From Agrococcus terreus (lineage in GTDB: Bacteria > Actinomycetota > Actinomycetes > Actinomycetales > Microbacteriaceae): a stretch of DNA of 64,000 nucleotides. The notes beneath the pieces are model-generated. The model made no database searches. It saw only the letters and a program-made list of their open reading frames with translations, and had not been told where the DNA came from. The stretch lies in the NCBI RefSeq assembly GCF_014645235.1, contig NZ_BMLM01000001.1:744001-808000 (forward strand). The letters run 5' to 3'. The position numbers were made by a program, and so were the translations under genes. Shown here piece after piece: positions 54,673 through 64,000 of this stretch (the stretch's first letter is position 1; every line of letters starts with the position of its first letter).

Positions 54673-55749
54673 GTGCGTCGCATCGCCGCCACCGCCGTCC
54701 CCGCGCTCGCCGCGCTCGCCATGCTCGCGGGCTGCGCCGCGGCGCCGCCCGTCGCGACCACCGGCCCTGACGCCGAGCCGACCGAGGCGGCGCTCGAGTG
54801 CGCGCAGATGGTCACCAACTCCGGCGGCCTCAACGACCGCTCGTTCAACGAGACCAGCTGGGCGGGCATGCAGCGCGCCCAGGAGGAGCTCGGGGTCACC
54901 GCCAACGTGCTCGTCTCGACCTCCGAGACCGACCTCGCGCCGAACGTCCAGGCCGCCGTCGACACCGGGTGCGGCTTCGTGCTCACCGTCGGCTACGAGC
55001 TGGCCGCCGCGACCGCGGAGCAGGCGGAGGCGAACCCCGACGTGCAGTTCGCGATCGTCGACGAGATCGTCGAGGCGCCGAACGTGCGCCCGATCGTGTT
55101 CGACACGGCGCAGGCCGCGTTCCTCGCGGGCTACACGGCCGCCTCCGTGAGCGAGACCGGCATCGTCGCCACCTTCGGCGGCGGCAACCAGCCGCCCGTC
55201 ACGCTCTTCATGGACGGCTTCGCCGCCGGCATCGATGCCTACAACCAGGCGAAGGGCGCCGATGTGCGGCTGCTCGGCTGGGACCCGGAGGCGCAGGACG
55301 GCACCTTCACGGGCGACTTCGAGAACGTGCAGCTCGGCCAGTCGCAGACGCAGGCCTTCCTCGAGCAGGGCGCCGACGTCATCCTCCCCGTGGCCGGTCA
55401 GGTGGGCGAGGGCGCCTTCCGCGCCTCGCTCGACGCGGGCGGCGACGCGCTCGTCATCTGGGTCGACAACGACGGCTACGACACCCTCCCGGCCGAGTTC
55501 CGCCCGCTGCTGCTCACGAGCGTGCTGAAGAACACGGAGGACGCGGTCGTGGGCGCGATCGAGGACGCCGTCGGCGGCGGCATCTCGGACGAGCCCGTCA
55601 TCGGCACGCTCGAGGACGGCGGTGTCGACATCGCGCCGTTCCACGACCTCGAGCCGCGCGTCAGCGACGGGACGAAGGCCGAGCTCGAGGCGCTGCGCGA
55701 GCAGATCATCGCGGGGGAGATCGTCGTGGAGTCGCCCTCCAGCCCCTGA
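54673..55749 (+). CDS. BMP-family nucleoside-binding lipoprotein
   Basis: A 358-residue substrate-binding lipoprotein (PnrA/BmpA family) for an ABC importer. Lipobox LAGC follows a short signal peptide; the mature part begins with an acidic/Thr-rich linker. Family features: MVTNSGGLNDRSFNETSWAG (about residues 47-66), VLTVGYELA, NPDVQFAIVDEIV, ATFGGGNQPPVTLFMDGF and LGWDPEAQDGTFTGDFENVQ (sub-segments). Members bind purine nucleosides such as inosine and guanosine. GTG start with GAAGGAG 7-8 nt upstream. A second copy follows after 145 bp. Confidence 0.92.
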   Translation: MRRIAATAVPALAALAMLAGCAAAPPVATTGPDAEPTEAALECAQMVTNSGGLNDRSFNETSWAGMQRAQEELGVTANVLVSTSETDLAPNVQAAVDTGCGFVLTVGYELAAATAEQAEANPDVQFAIVDEIVEAPNVRPIVFDTAQAAFLAGYTAASVSETGIVATFGGGNQPPVTLFMDGFAAGIDAYNQAKGADVRLLGWDPEAQDGTFTGDFENVQLGQSQTQAFLEQGADVILPVAGQVGEGAFRASLDAGGDALVIWVDNDGYDTLPAEFRPLLLTSVLKNTEDAVVGAIEDAVGGGISDEPVIGTLEDGGVDIAPFHDLEPRVSDGTKAELEALREQIIAGEIVVESPSSP

Positions 55750-55768
55750 TCCGTTGCGCCGATCCTCA

Positions 55769-55788
55769 ACGGAATGCAACGATTCCGT
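55769..55788. promoter_or_regulatory. candidate operator between the two BMP genes
   Basis: Perfect 7-bp inverted repeat ACGGAAT - 6 nt - ATTCCGT, about 60 nt upstream of a TATGCT -10 box (55831-55836) for the second BMP gene. It is too short and G/C-poor for a terminator, and fits a repressor site for nucleoside uptake (inference). Confidence 0.4.
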
Positions 55789-55830
55789 CTCGGATCCGTT
55801 ACAGCGGCATGGCGGGCGCGAGCACGACCC

Positions 55831-55836
55831 TATGCT
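55831..55836 (+). promoter_or_regulatory. putative -10 box of the second BMP gene
   Basis: TATGCT lies 58 nt before the TTG start at 55895, which itself follows TGGAGGA. Confidence 0.4.
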
Positions 55837-55894
55837 CGTGCGTATCTAGCGCCCTGCCGCGTGTCGGCGGGCATCCTTTGCACTGGAGGATCCC

Positions 55895-56989
55895 TTGAGG
55901 AAGTTCACCCGTACTGCCGTGCGCGGCGGCGCCGTCGCCATCGGCGCGGTCCTGCTGCTCGCCGGCTGCGCAGCGGCCCCGGAGGCCCCGGCCGAGACGT
56001 CGGGCGGCGCGGCCGAGCCGACCGTCGACATCCAGCCCTGCATCATCTCCGACTCGGGCGGCTTCGACGACCGCTCGTTCAACCAGCTGGGCGCCGAGGG
56101 CCTGCGCGCCGCCGCCGAGACGCTCGGCGTCGAGGCCGTCGAGGTCGAGTCGCAGTCGGAGGCGGACTACGCCCCGAACCTGTCGACCGTCATCGACAAC
56201 GGCTGCAACATGGTCGTCTCGGTCGGCTTCGCCCTCTCGGAGGCCACCGCGGCCGCCGCCGAGGCGAACCCCGACGTGCAGTTCACGATCATCGACGACA
56301 ACGCCATCGAGCTCGACAACGTCAAGCCGATCATCTACGACACGTCGCAGGCGGCGTTCCTCGCGGGCTACGCCGCGGCGTCCTACTCGGAGAGCGGCAA
56401 GGTCGCCACGTGGGGCGGCATGCAGTTCCCGACGGTGACGATCTTCATGGACGGCTTCTACGACGGCGTCATGTACTACAACGAGCAGACGGGCGAGGAC
56501 GTCCAGGTGCTCGGCTGGGACCGCGAGGCGCAGACCGGCTCGTTCACCGGCGGCTTCGAGGCGGGCCCCACGGCCAAGTCGATGGCGGAGACGTTCATCG
56601 GCCAGGGCGCCGACGTGCTCCTGCCGGTCGGCGGCCCGATCTTCCTCTCGGCCGCGGAGGCGATCCGCGACCAGGGCGACGACGCCGGCATCACGATGAT
56701 CGGCGTCGACGCCGACCTCTACGAGACGTCGCCGGACTACGCCGACCTCTTCCTCACGTCCATCCTCAAGGGCATGGCCGAGGGCGTCCAGACGGTCGTC
56801 GAGGAGGCCGGTGCCGGCGAGTTCTCGAACGAGCCGTACATCGGCACGCTCGAGAACGACGGCGTGGGCCTGGCCCCGTTCCACGACTTCGAGGGCTCGG
56901 TCGACCCGGAGCTGCAGTCGCAGCTCGACGAGATCCGCGAGGGCATCATCAACGGCGACATCGTCGTCGAGTCGCCGTCGTCGCCGTAG
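55895..56989 (+). CDS. BMP-family nucleoside-binding lipoprotein
   Basis: A 364-residue paralogue of the preceding gene product. Lipobox LAGC, then CIISDSGGFDDRSFNQLGAEG (in two parts), NMVVSVGFALSEATAAAAEA, NPDVQFTIIDDNAIE, ATWGGMQFPTVTIFMDGFYD and LGWDREAQTGSFTGGFEAG. The two proteins share ligand-pocket motifs and both end in VVESPSSP. TTG start at 55895 is fixed by the GGAGGA ribosome site 4 nt upstream. It lies 135 bp before the ATPase gene and has its own promoter and a terminator behind it, so binding protein may be made in excess over the rest of the importer. Confidence 0.92.
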   Translation: MRKFTRTAVRGGAVAIGAVLLLAGCAAAPEAPAETSGGAAEPTVDIQPCIISDSGGFDDRSFNQLGAEGLRAAAETLGVEAVEVESQSEADYAPNLSTVIDNGCNMVVSVGFALSEATAAAAEANPDVQFTIIDDNAIELDNVKPIIYDTSQAAFLAGYAAASYSESGKVATWGGMQFPTVTIFMDGFYDGVMYYNEQTGEDVQVLGWDREAQTGSFTGGFEAGPTAKSMAETFIGQGADVLLPVGGPIFLSAAEAIRDQGDDAGITMIGVDADLYETSPDYADLFLTSILKGMAEGVQTVVEEAGAGEFSNEPYIGTLENDGVGLAPFHDFEGSVDPELQSQLDEIREGIINGDIVVESPSSP

Positions 56990-57005
56990 TCGACTGACGG
57001 TCACA

Positions 57006-57039
57006 GGCGTGGGGGTCGGCGCAGTCCGGCCCCCACGCC
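57006..57039 (+). terminator. hairpin terminator or attenuator after the second BMP gene
   Basis: Perfect 10-bp stem GGCGTGGGGG / CCCCCACGCC with a 14-nt loop, 16 nt behind the stop. It separates the abundant binding protein from the ATPase/permease genes. Confidence 0.65.
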
Positions 57040-57083
57040 CGTGCGCGGCCCCGGGTCCGTGAGCGCGCAGCGCGCAACCCGGG

Positions 57084-57089
57084 TAGGTT
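57084..57089 (+). promoter_or_regulatory. putative -10 box of the nucleoside importer ATPase gene
   Basis: TAGGTT lies 35 nt before ATG 57125, leaving room for the GGAGGAAAGG ribosome site. Confidence 0.4.
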
Positions 57090-57124
57090 CACTCACGTCC
57101 ACAGCGTCGTCGGAGGAAAGGCCC

Positions 57125-58650
<1,526 letters not shown>

Positions 58651-58654
<4 letters not shown>

Positions 58655-60102
58655 GCGACCGCACGCCCGACGCCGACGACCCGATCGAGGCCGGCCACCG
58701 CCACCGCGACGGGGCGCCCGACTCCGACATCAACCCGACCGTCGTCCACGCCCCCGAGGTGGCCGAGGTCGCCGTCGCGGCGCCCGTCGCCACCACCGAC
58801 GACCGGATCGTCGAGCAGGAGGACGTCTGGGGGAGCGCGTTCCGGCGCATCATGGGCGGCAACCTCGTCATGTCGGTGCTCGCGGTGCTCGCCTCCCTCG
58901 TGGTGGGCGGCATCCTCATCGCCGCGACCGACGAGCGCGTGCAGGAGACGAGCGGCTACTTCTTCGCCCGTCCCACCGACATGCTCAGCGCCGTGTGGGA
59001 GGCCGTCTTCGGCGCCTACTCCGCGCTCTTCCAGGGCTCGATCCTCAACGTCGCGCGCGCCGACGCCGGCTTCGCGCAGCTCATCAAGCCGCTCACCGAC
59101 ACGCTGAACTTCGCCACCCCCCTCATCGCCGCGGGCCTCGGCGTCGCGATCGCGTTCCGCGTGGGCCTGTTCAACATCGGCGGCCGCGGCCAGATGCTCT
59201 GGGCCGCCGCCGCGGCCGGGTGGGTGGGCTTCTCGTTCGAGCTCCCGCCCGTGCTGCACCTGCTCGTCGCGATCGCCGTCGGCATCCTCGCCGGCGCGAT
59301 CTGGGGTGGCATCGCCGGCGCGCTCAAGGCGTTCACCGGCGCGCACGAGGTGATCGTCACGATCATGCTCAACTTCGTCGCGCTCTGGTTCATCACCTGG
59401 ATGCTGCGCACGCCCGGCCTGCTGCAGGCGCCCGGCGGCAACAACCCGATCTCGCCGCGCATGCTCGACACGGCGGTGCTGCCGCCGATCTTCGGGCCGC
59501 CGTTCGTGCTGCACTGGGGCTTCGTGCTCTCGATCGCGGCCGTCGTCTTCGCCTGGTGGCTCATCGAGCGCTCGAGCCTCGGCTTCCAGTTCCGCGCCGT
59601 CGGCCTCAACCCGAACGCGGCGCTCAACGCCGGCATGGACGTCAAGCGCATCACGGTGCTCGCGATGCTCTTCGCGGGCGGCTTCATGGGCCTCGCCGGC
59701 GCGCAGCAGGTGACGGGCGCCGTCACCACCGGCTTCACCGCCGGCATCGACGCGGGCATCGGCTTCGACGCGATCACGGTCGCGCTGCTCGGCGGCTCGA
59801 CGCCGTGGGGCACGCTCGCGGCCGGCCTGCTCTTCGGCGCGTTCAAGGCCGGCGGCTTCCGCATGCAGGCCGCCGAGGGCGTGCCGATCGACATCGTGCT
59901 CGTCGTGCAGTCCTTCATCGTGCTGTTCATCGCCGCGCCGCCGCTCGTGCGGGCCATGTTCGGCCTGCCGCAGCCCGGCAGGAAGTCGCGCCGCCAGCGC
60001 CGCGACGAGGCTGCGCTCGCGGCCCTCGAGGCCAAGGGCGCCGCGGCGAAGGCCGGCACGGCGCAGGATGCGCGCACCGAGCGGAAGGGGACGGGCGCAT
60101 GA
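58651..60102 (+). CDS. nucleoside ABC importer, permease
   Basis: A 483-residue BPD_transp_2 permease (NupB/YufP type). A hydrophilic N-terminal extension of about 65 residues precedes the first helix (NLVMSVLAVLASLVVGGILI). Family features include FNIGGRGQMLWAAAAAGWVG (about residue 170-190), AFTGAHEVIVTIMLNFVALW and GFDAITVALLGGSTPWGTLA (about 370). The tail ends with a Lys/Arg/Ala-rich stretch. GTG start overlaps the ATPase stop; its own stop overlaps the next permease start, so the three are co-translated. Confidence 0.94.
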
Positions 60103-61394
60103 CCACCCAGCAGCCCATCGACGCGCACACCCCTGCGCCGTCCGAGCCGGCCGCCCTCGAGCGCGCCGTCGTCAAGCACTGGAAGGCGCCGATCTCGTAC
60201 GCGGTGATCACCGTCGTCGCGGCGATCCTCATGGTCGGCCTCGCGCGCGAGGGCGACGCCACGCTGCGCCTCGCGACCGCGAGCGACTTCATCCAGCTGC
60301 CGGACGCCGTCATGCCCGTGCGGGCCACGGGCGGCGTCGTCGTCCTGCTGCTCGCCGCGCTCACGGCGCTCTCGTTCTGGGCGACGGGCACGGCCCGCCG
60401 CCTCGGCGCGTGGCTGCCGATCGCGTTCGGCGTGCTCTTCGTCGTCGGCTTCCTCGTGTGGGCCGGCGCGGGCGCGATGATCCCGATCCCGGGCCTCCTC
60501 TTCGCGACGGTCGGTCTCTCGGTGCCGCTCATCTTCGGCGCCATGGGCGGCGTCATCTCGGAGCGCGCGGGCGTCGTCAACATCGCCATCGAGGCGCAGC
60601 TGCTCGGCGGCGCCTTCACCGGTGCGGTCGTCGCCTCGGCCACCGGCTCGACGATCGTCGGGGTGCTCGCGGCGATGGTCGCCTCGGTGCTCGTCTCGAT
60701 GGTGCTCGCGGTGTTCGCGATCCGCTACTTGGTCGAGCAGGTCATCGTCGGCGTCGTGCTCAACGTGCTCGTCGCCGGCCTGACGAACTTCCTGTACTCG
60801 TCGGTGCTCACGGCCAACCCGGCGCTGAACTCGCCGACGAGACTGCCGCGCATCCGCATCCCCGGCCTCGCGGACATCCCGATCATCGGCCCGGCGATGT
60901 TCAACCAGACGATCATCGTCTACGCGATGTACCTCGTGGTGCCGCTCATCGCCTGGGGCCTGTTCAAGACGACGTGGGGCCTGCGCCTGCGCGCGATCGG
61001 CGAGCACCCGCTCGCCGCCGACACCGTCGGCATCCGCGTGAACCCGCTGCGCTTCTGGAACGTCTCGCTCGCGGGCGCGATCGCCGGCCTCGGCGGCGCG
61101 TACTTCACGCTCGACTCGAACGGCGCGTTCACGCGCGAGATGACGGCGGGCCTCGGCTACATCGCCCTCGCGGCCGTGATCTTCGGCCAGTGGCATCCGA
61201 TCAAGGCGACGGCGGCGGCGCTGCTGTTCGGCTTCGCGTCGGCGCTGCAGCAGACGCTCGGCGCCATCGGCTCGCCCGTGCCGAGCGAGTTCATGCTCAT
61301 GCTCCCGTACGTCATCACCATCCTCGCCGTGGCCGGCTTCATCGGCCAGTCGAGGCCGCCTGCCGCGAGCGGCAAGGCGTACATCAAGCAGTAG
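60099..61394 (+). CDS. nucleoside ABC importer, permease
   Basis: A 431-residue second permease (NupC/YufQ type) that pairs with the preceding one. The ATG at 60099 (ATGA overlap) begins MTTQQPIDAHTPAPSEPAAL; an earlier long open frame is spurious. FGAMGGVISERAGVVNIAIE (about 145-164) and GLGYIALAAVIFGQWHPIKA (about 350-369) are diagnostic. Ten or more membrane segments. 11 nt separate it from cdd, so import and salvage are transcribed together. Confidence 0.94.
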   Translation: MTTQQPIDAHTPAPSEPAALERAVVKHWKAPISYAVITVVAAILMVGLAREGDATLRLATASDFIQLPDAVMPVRATGGVVVLLLAALTALSFWATGTARRLGAWLPIAFGVLFVVGFLVWAGAGAMIPIPGLLFATVGLSVPLIFGAMGGVISERAGVVNIAIEAQLLGGAFTGAVVASATGSTIVGVLAAMVASVLVSMVLAVFAIRYLVEQVIVGVVLNVLVAGLTNFLYSSVLTANPALNSPTRLPRIRIPGLADIPIIGPAMFNQTIIVYAMYLVVPLIAWGLFKTTWGLRLRAIGEHPLAADTVGIRVNPLRFWNVSLAGAIAGLGGAYFTLDSNGAFTREMTAGLGYIALAAVIFGQWHPIKATAAALLFGFASALQQTLGAIGSPVPSEFMLMLPYVITILAVAGFIGQSRPPAASGKAYIKQ

Positions 61395-61405
61395 GGGAGG
61401 GCACC

Positions 61406-61819
61406 ATGGCGGAGATCGACTGGGAGACCCTCCACGAGGCTGCGGTCGGCGCGGCCGCGAAGGCGTACGCGCCCTACTCGCGGTTCGCGGTCGGCGCCGC
61501 CGCGCTCGTCGACGACGGGCGCGTGGTGACGGGCGCGAACATCGAGAACGCCGCGTACGGCGTCACGCTGTGCGCGGAGTGCTCGCTCGTCTCCGAGCTC
61601 GTCATGGGCGGCGGCGGGAAGCTGGTCGCGTTCGCGTGCGTCGACGGCAACGGCGACCGGCTCATGCCGTGCGGCCGCTGCCGCCAGCTGCTGTTCGAGC
61701 ACGCCGCCGAGGGCTGCCTGCTCGACACCGTGAGCGGCATCCGCACCATCGACGAGGTGCTGCCCGACGCGTTCGGGCCGCGCACGCTCGCGGCCTACGC
61801 CGAGACGCAGCGCCCGTAG
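61406..61819 (+). CDS. cdd: cytidine deaminase
   Basis: Deaminates cytidine and deoxycytidine to uridine and deoxyuridine in pyrimidine salvage. The 137-residue tetrameric type, with YSRFAVGAAALVDDGRV, the Zn/catalytic NIENAAYGVTLCAECSLVSE (Cys 53 region and Glu) and LMPCGRCRQLLFEH (second Cys pair). ATG at 61406 follows GGGGAGGGC, a clear ribosome site. Confidence 0.96.
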   Translation: MAEIDWETLHEAAVGAAAKAYAPYSRFAVGAAALVDDGRVVTGANIENAAYGVTLCAECSLVSELVMGGGGKLVAFACVDGNGDRLMPCGRCRQLLFEHAAEGCLLDTVSGIRTIDEVLPDAFGPRTLAAYAETQRP

Positions 61820-61949
61820 CCCGCGCCCCGCACGCCCCATCCGCCGATCCGGCACCTGTGGTTGGGTCGAGGGGCCGGCGCACCACCACGAGTGCCGGAT
61901 GGATCCCGCGGCCGATCGCGGCGGGGCAGCAGCAGAGAGGCAGGCGACC

Positions 61950-63239
<1,290 letters not shown>

Positions 63240-63320
63240 TGCGGCTGGCTGGGCGCTGCGGCGCGCCCGGCGGCCGCCGGGGCGCCGGGCGCCGGCAACC
63301 TCCCCGCAACCTGCGGCTTG

Positions 63321-63326
63321 TACGAT
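63321..63326 (+). promoter_or_regulatory. putative -10 box of add
   Basis: TACGAT, preceded by a GGCTTG stretch, lies 38 nt before the add ATG, leaving room for its GGAGACGAG ribosome site. Confidence 0.4.
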
Positions 63327-63364
63327 CGACCCGCACCACTTCGCGATCGGACGATGGAGACGAG

Positions 63365-64000
63365 ATGAGCCGCTACGAGGTCGACGGCGTCGACATCCAG
63401 AGCCTGCCCAAGGTCAGCCTCCACGACCACCTCGACGGCGGGCTGCGGCCCCAGACGATCGTCGAGCTGGCCGACGAGGTGGGCCTCGAGCTGCCGGCCG
63501 CCGACGGCCCCTCGCTCGGCGCGTGGTTCGCGCAGCGGTCGAACTCCGGCTCGCTGCCCGAGTACCTCACGACCTTCGACATCACGACCGCGGTGATGCA
63601 GACCGAGCACGGCCTGCACCGCGTCGCGAAGGAGTTCGTGCTCGACCTCGCCGAGGACGGCGTCATCTACGGCGAGATCCGCTGGGCGCCCGAGCAGCAC
63701 CTGCAGCGCGGCCTCTCGCTCGACGCGGCCGTCGAGGCCGTCCAGGCGGGCATCGACGAGGCGATCGGGCTCGTCGAGACGCACGGCGGCAGCATCCGCG
63801 TGGGCCAGCTCATCAGCGCCATGCGCCACCTCGACCGCGGCGACGAGATCGCCGAGCTCGCGCTCCGGCACCGCGACGCGGGCGCCGTCGGCTTCGACAT
63901 CGCAGGCCCCGAGGCGGGCTTCCCGGCCTCGCGCCTCGCCTCCGCCTTCGACATCCTCGCCAAGGCGCACTTCCCGGCGACGGTGCACGCGGGCGAGGGC
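63365..64000 (+). CDS. add: adenosine deaminase, 3'-truncated at the window edge
   Basis: Deaminates adenosine to inosine in purine salvage. The visible 212 residues start MSRYEVDGVDIQSLPKVSLH and carry LHDHLDGGLRPQT (metal ligands, about residue 20), a family-type AEDGVIYGEIRWAPEQH (about 98) and end at VHAGEG (about 207-212), the third metal-ligand/catalytic region. The gene continues beyond 64,000, so no stop is seen. The LHDHLDG form (D for T/I) marks the actinobacterial subgroup. ATG at 63365 follows GGAGACGAG. It follows deoA after 125 nt containing a GC-rich stem. Confidence 0.92.
   Translation, partial: MSRYEVDGVDIQSLPKVSLHDHLDGGLRPQTIVELADEVGLELPAADGPSLGAWFAQRSNSGSLPEYLTTFDITTAVMQTEHGLHRVAKEFVLDLAEDGVIYGEIRWAPEQHLQRGLSLDAAVEAVQAGIDEAIGLVETHGGSIRVGQLISAMRHLDRGDEIAELALRHRDAGAVGFDIAGPEAGFPASRLASAFDILAKAHFPATVHAGEG

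Noticed and set aside
63243-63300. GC-rich stem after deoA considered as terminator
   Set aside because: Pairing is interrupted and several alternative folds are equally good, so a defined terminator cannot be supported.

Overview
The window is very GC-rich DNA from a high-GC Gram-positive bacterium (Actinomycetota), most likely a member of Microbacteriaceae (Agrococcus-like). Supporting this are a short Lsr2 protein, an actinobacterial HrpA, a maltokinase, a CHRD protein next to a class F sortase, a PMT-type protein mannosyltransferase, and many genes whose start codon lies only 6-8 nt behind a TANNNT-type -10 box, which implies leaderless transcripts. No rRNA, tRNA, CRISPR array, transposase or phage gene was recognised.

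Region 1 (1-17,211) is a surface-polysaccharide locus: a truncated asparagine-synthase-like protein, two GT4-type glycosyltransferases (one on a roughly 550-residue coiled coil with near-identical 285-bp tandem repeats), a D-glucuronyl C5-epimerase-family protein, a large unknown protein, UDP-GlcNAc 2-epimerase, a TagG/TagH-type ABC exporter, a third glycosyltransferase, GalU, Lsr2, UDP-glucose dehydrogenase and RmlA. Together these could make UDP-GlcA, UDP-ManNAc and dTDP-sugar precursors, assemble a uronate-containing polymer and export it. Codon choice and base composition up to about 11.8 kb are visibly less GC-rich than the rest.

Region 2 (17.2-26.2 kb) runs mainly on the minus strand: an SGNH hydrolase coupled to maltokinase, a secreted trypsin-like protease fused to a CAP domain, a DUF4349 lipoprotein, a TetR regulator coupled to an aldo/keto reductase, and an MFS transporter. 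Region 3 (26.2-37.9 kb) has HrpA, an AbiEi/DUF559-like gene framed by palindromic repeats, a cupin, a His-rich membrane protein, a second helicase, lipoproteins, a CHRD protein and a sortase.

Region 4 (38-46 kb) has a methylcitrate (propionate) pathway split in two: prpD-prpB, then an Old Yellow Enzyme and a BCCT transporter, then prpC with an aldo/keto reductase. Region 5 (46-54.6 kb) has a DinB-like protein, PMT, RsmI, MetRS, a 0.9-kb gene-free repeat array, an SRPBCC protein, two coupled lipoproteins and a TatD nuclease. Region 6 (54.6-64 kb) is a nucleoside uptake and salvage locus: two BMP-type binding proteins, an ATPase, two permeases, cytidine deaminase, thymidine phosphorylase and the start of adenosine deaminase.

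The most unusual signals are the recently amplified coiled-coil repeats, modular palindromes flanking or entering genes (24, 30, 31 and 40 kb), and a GGTCGAG/TCGAGACC repeat family found both as the 51-kb array and as an in-frame 90-bp palindrome inside hrpA.
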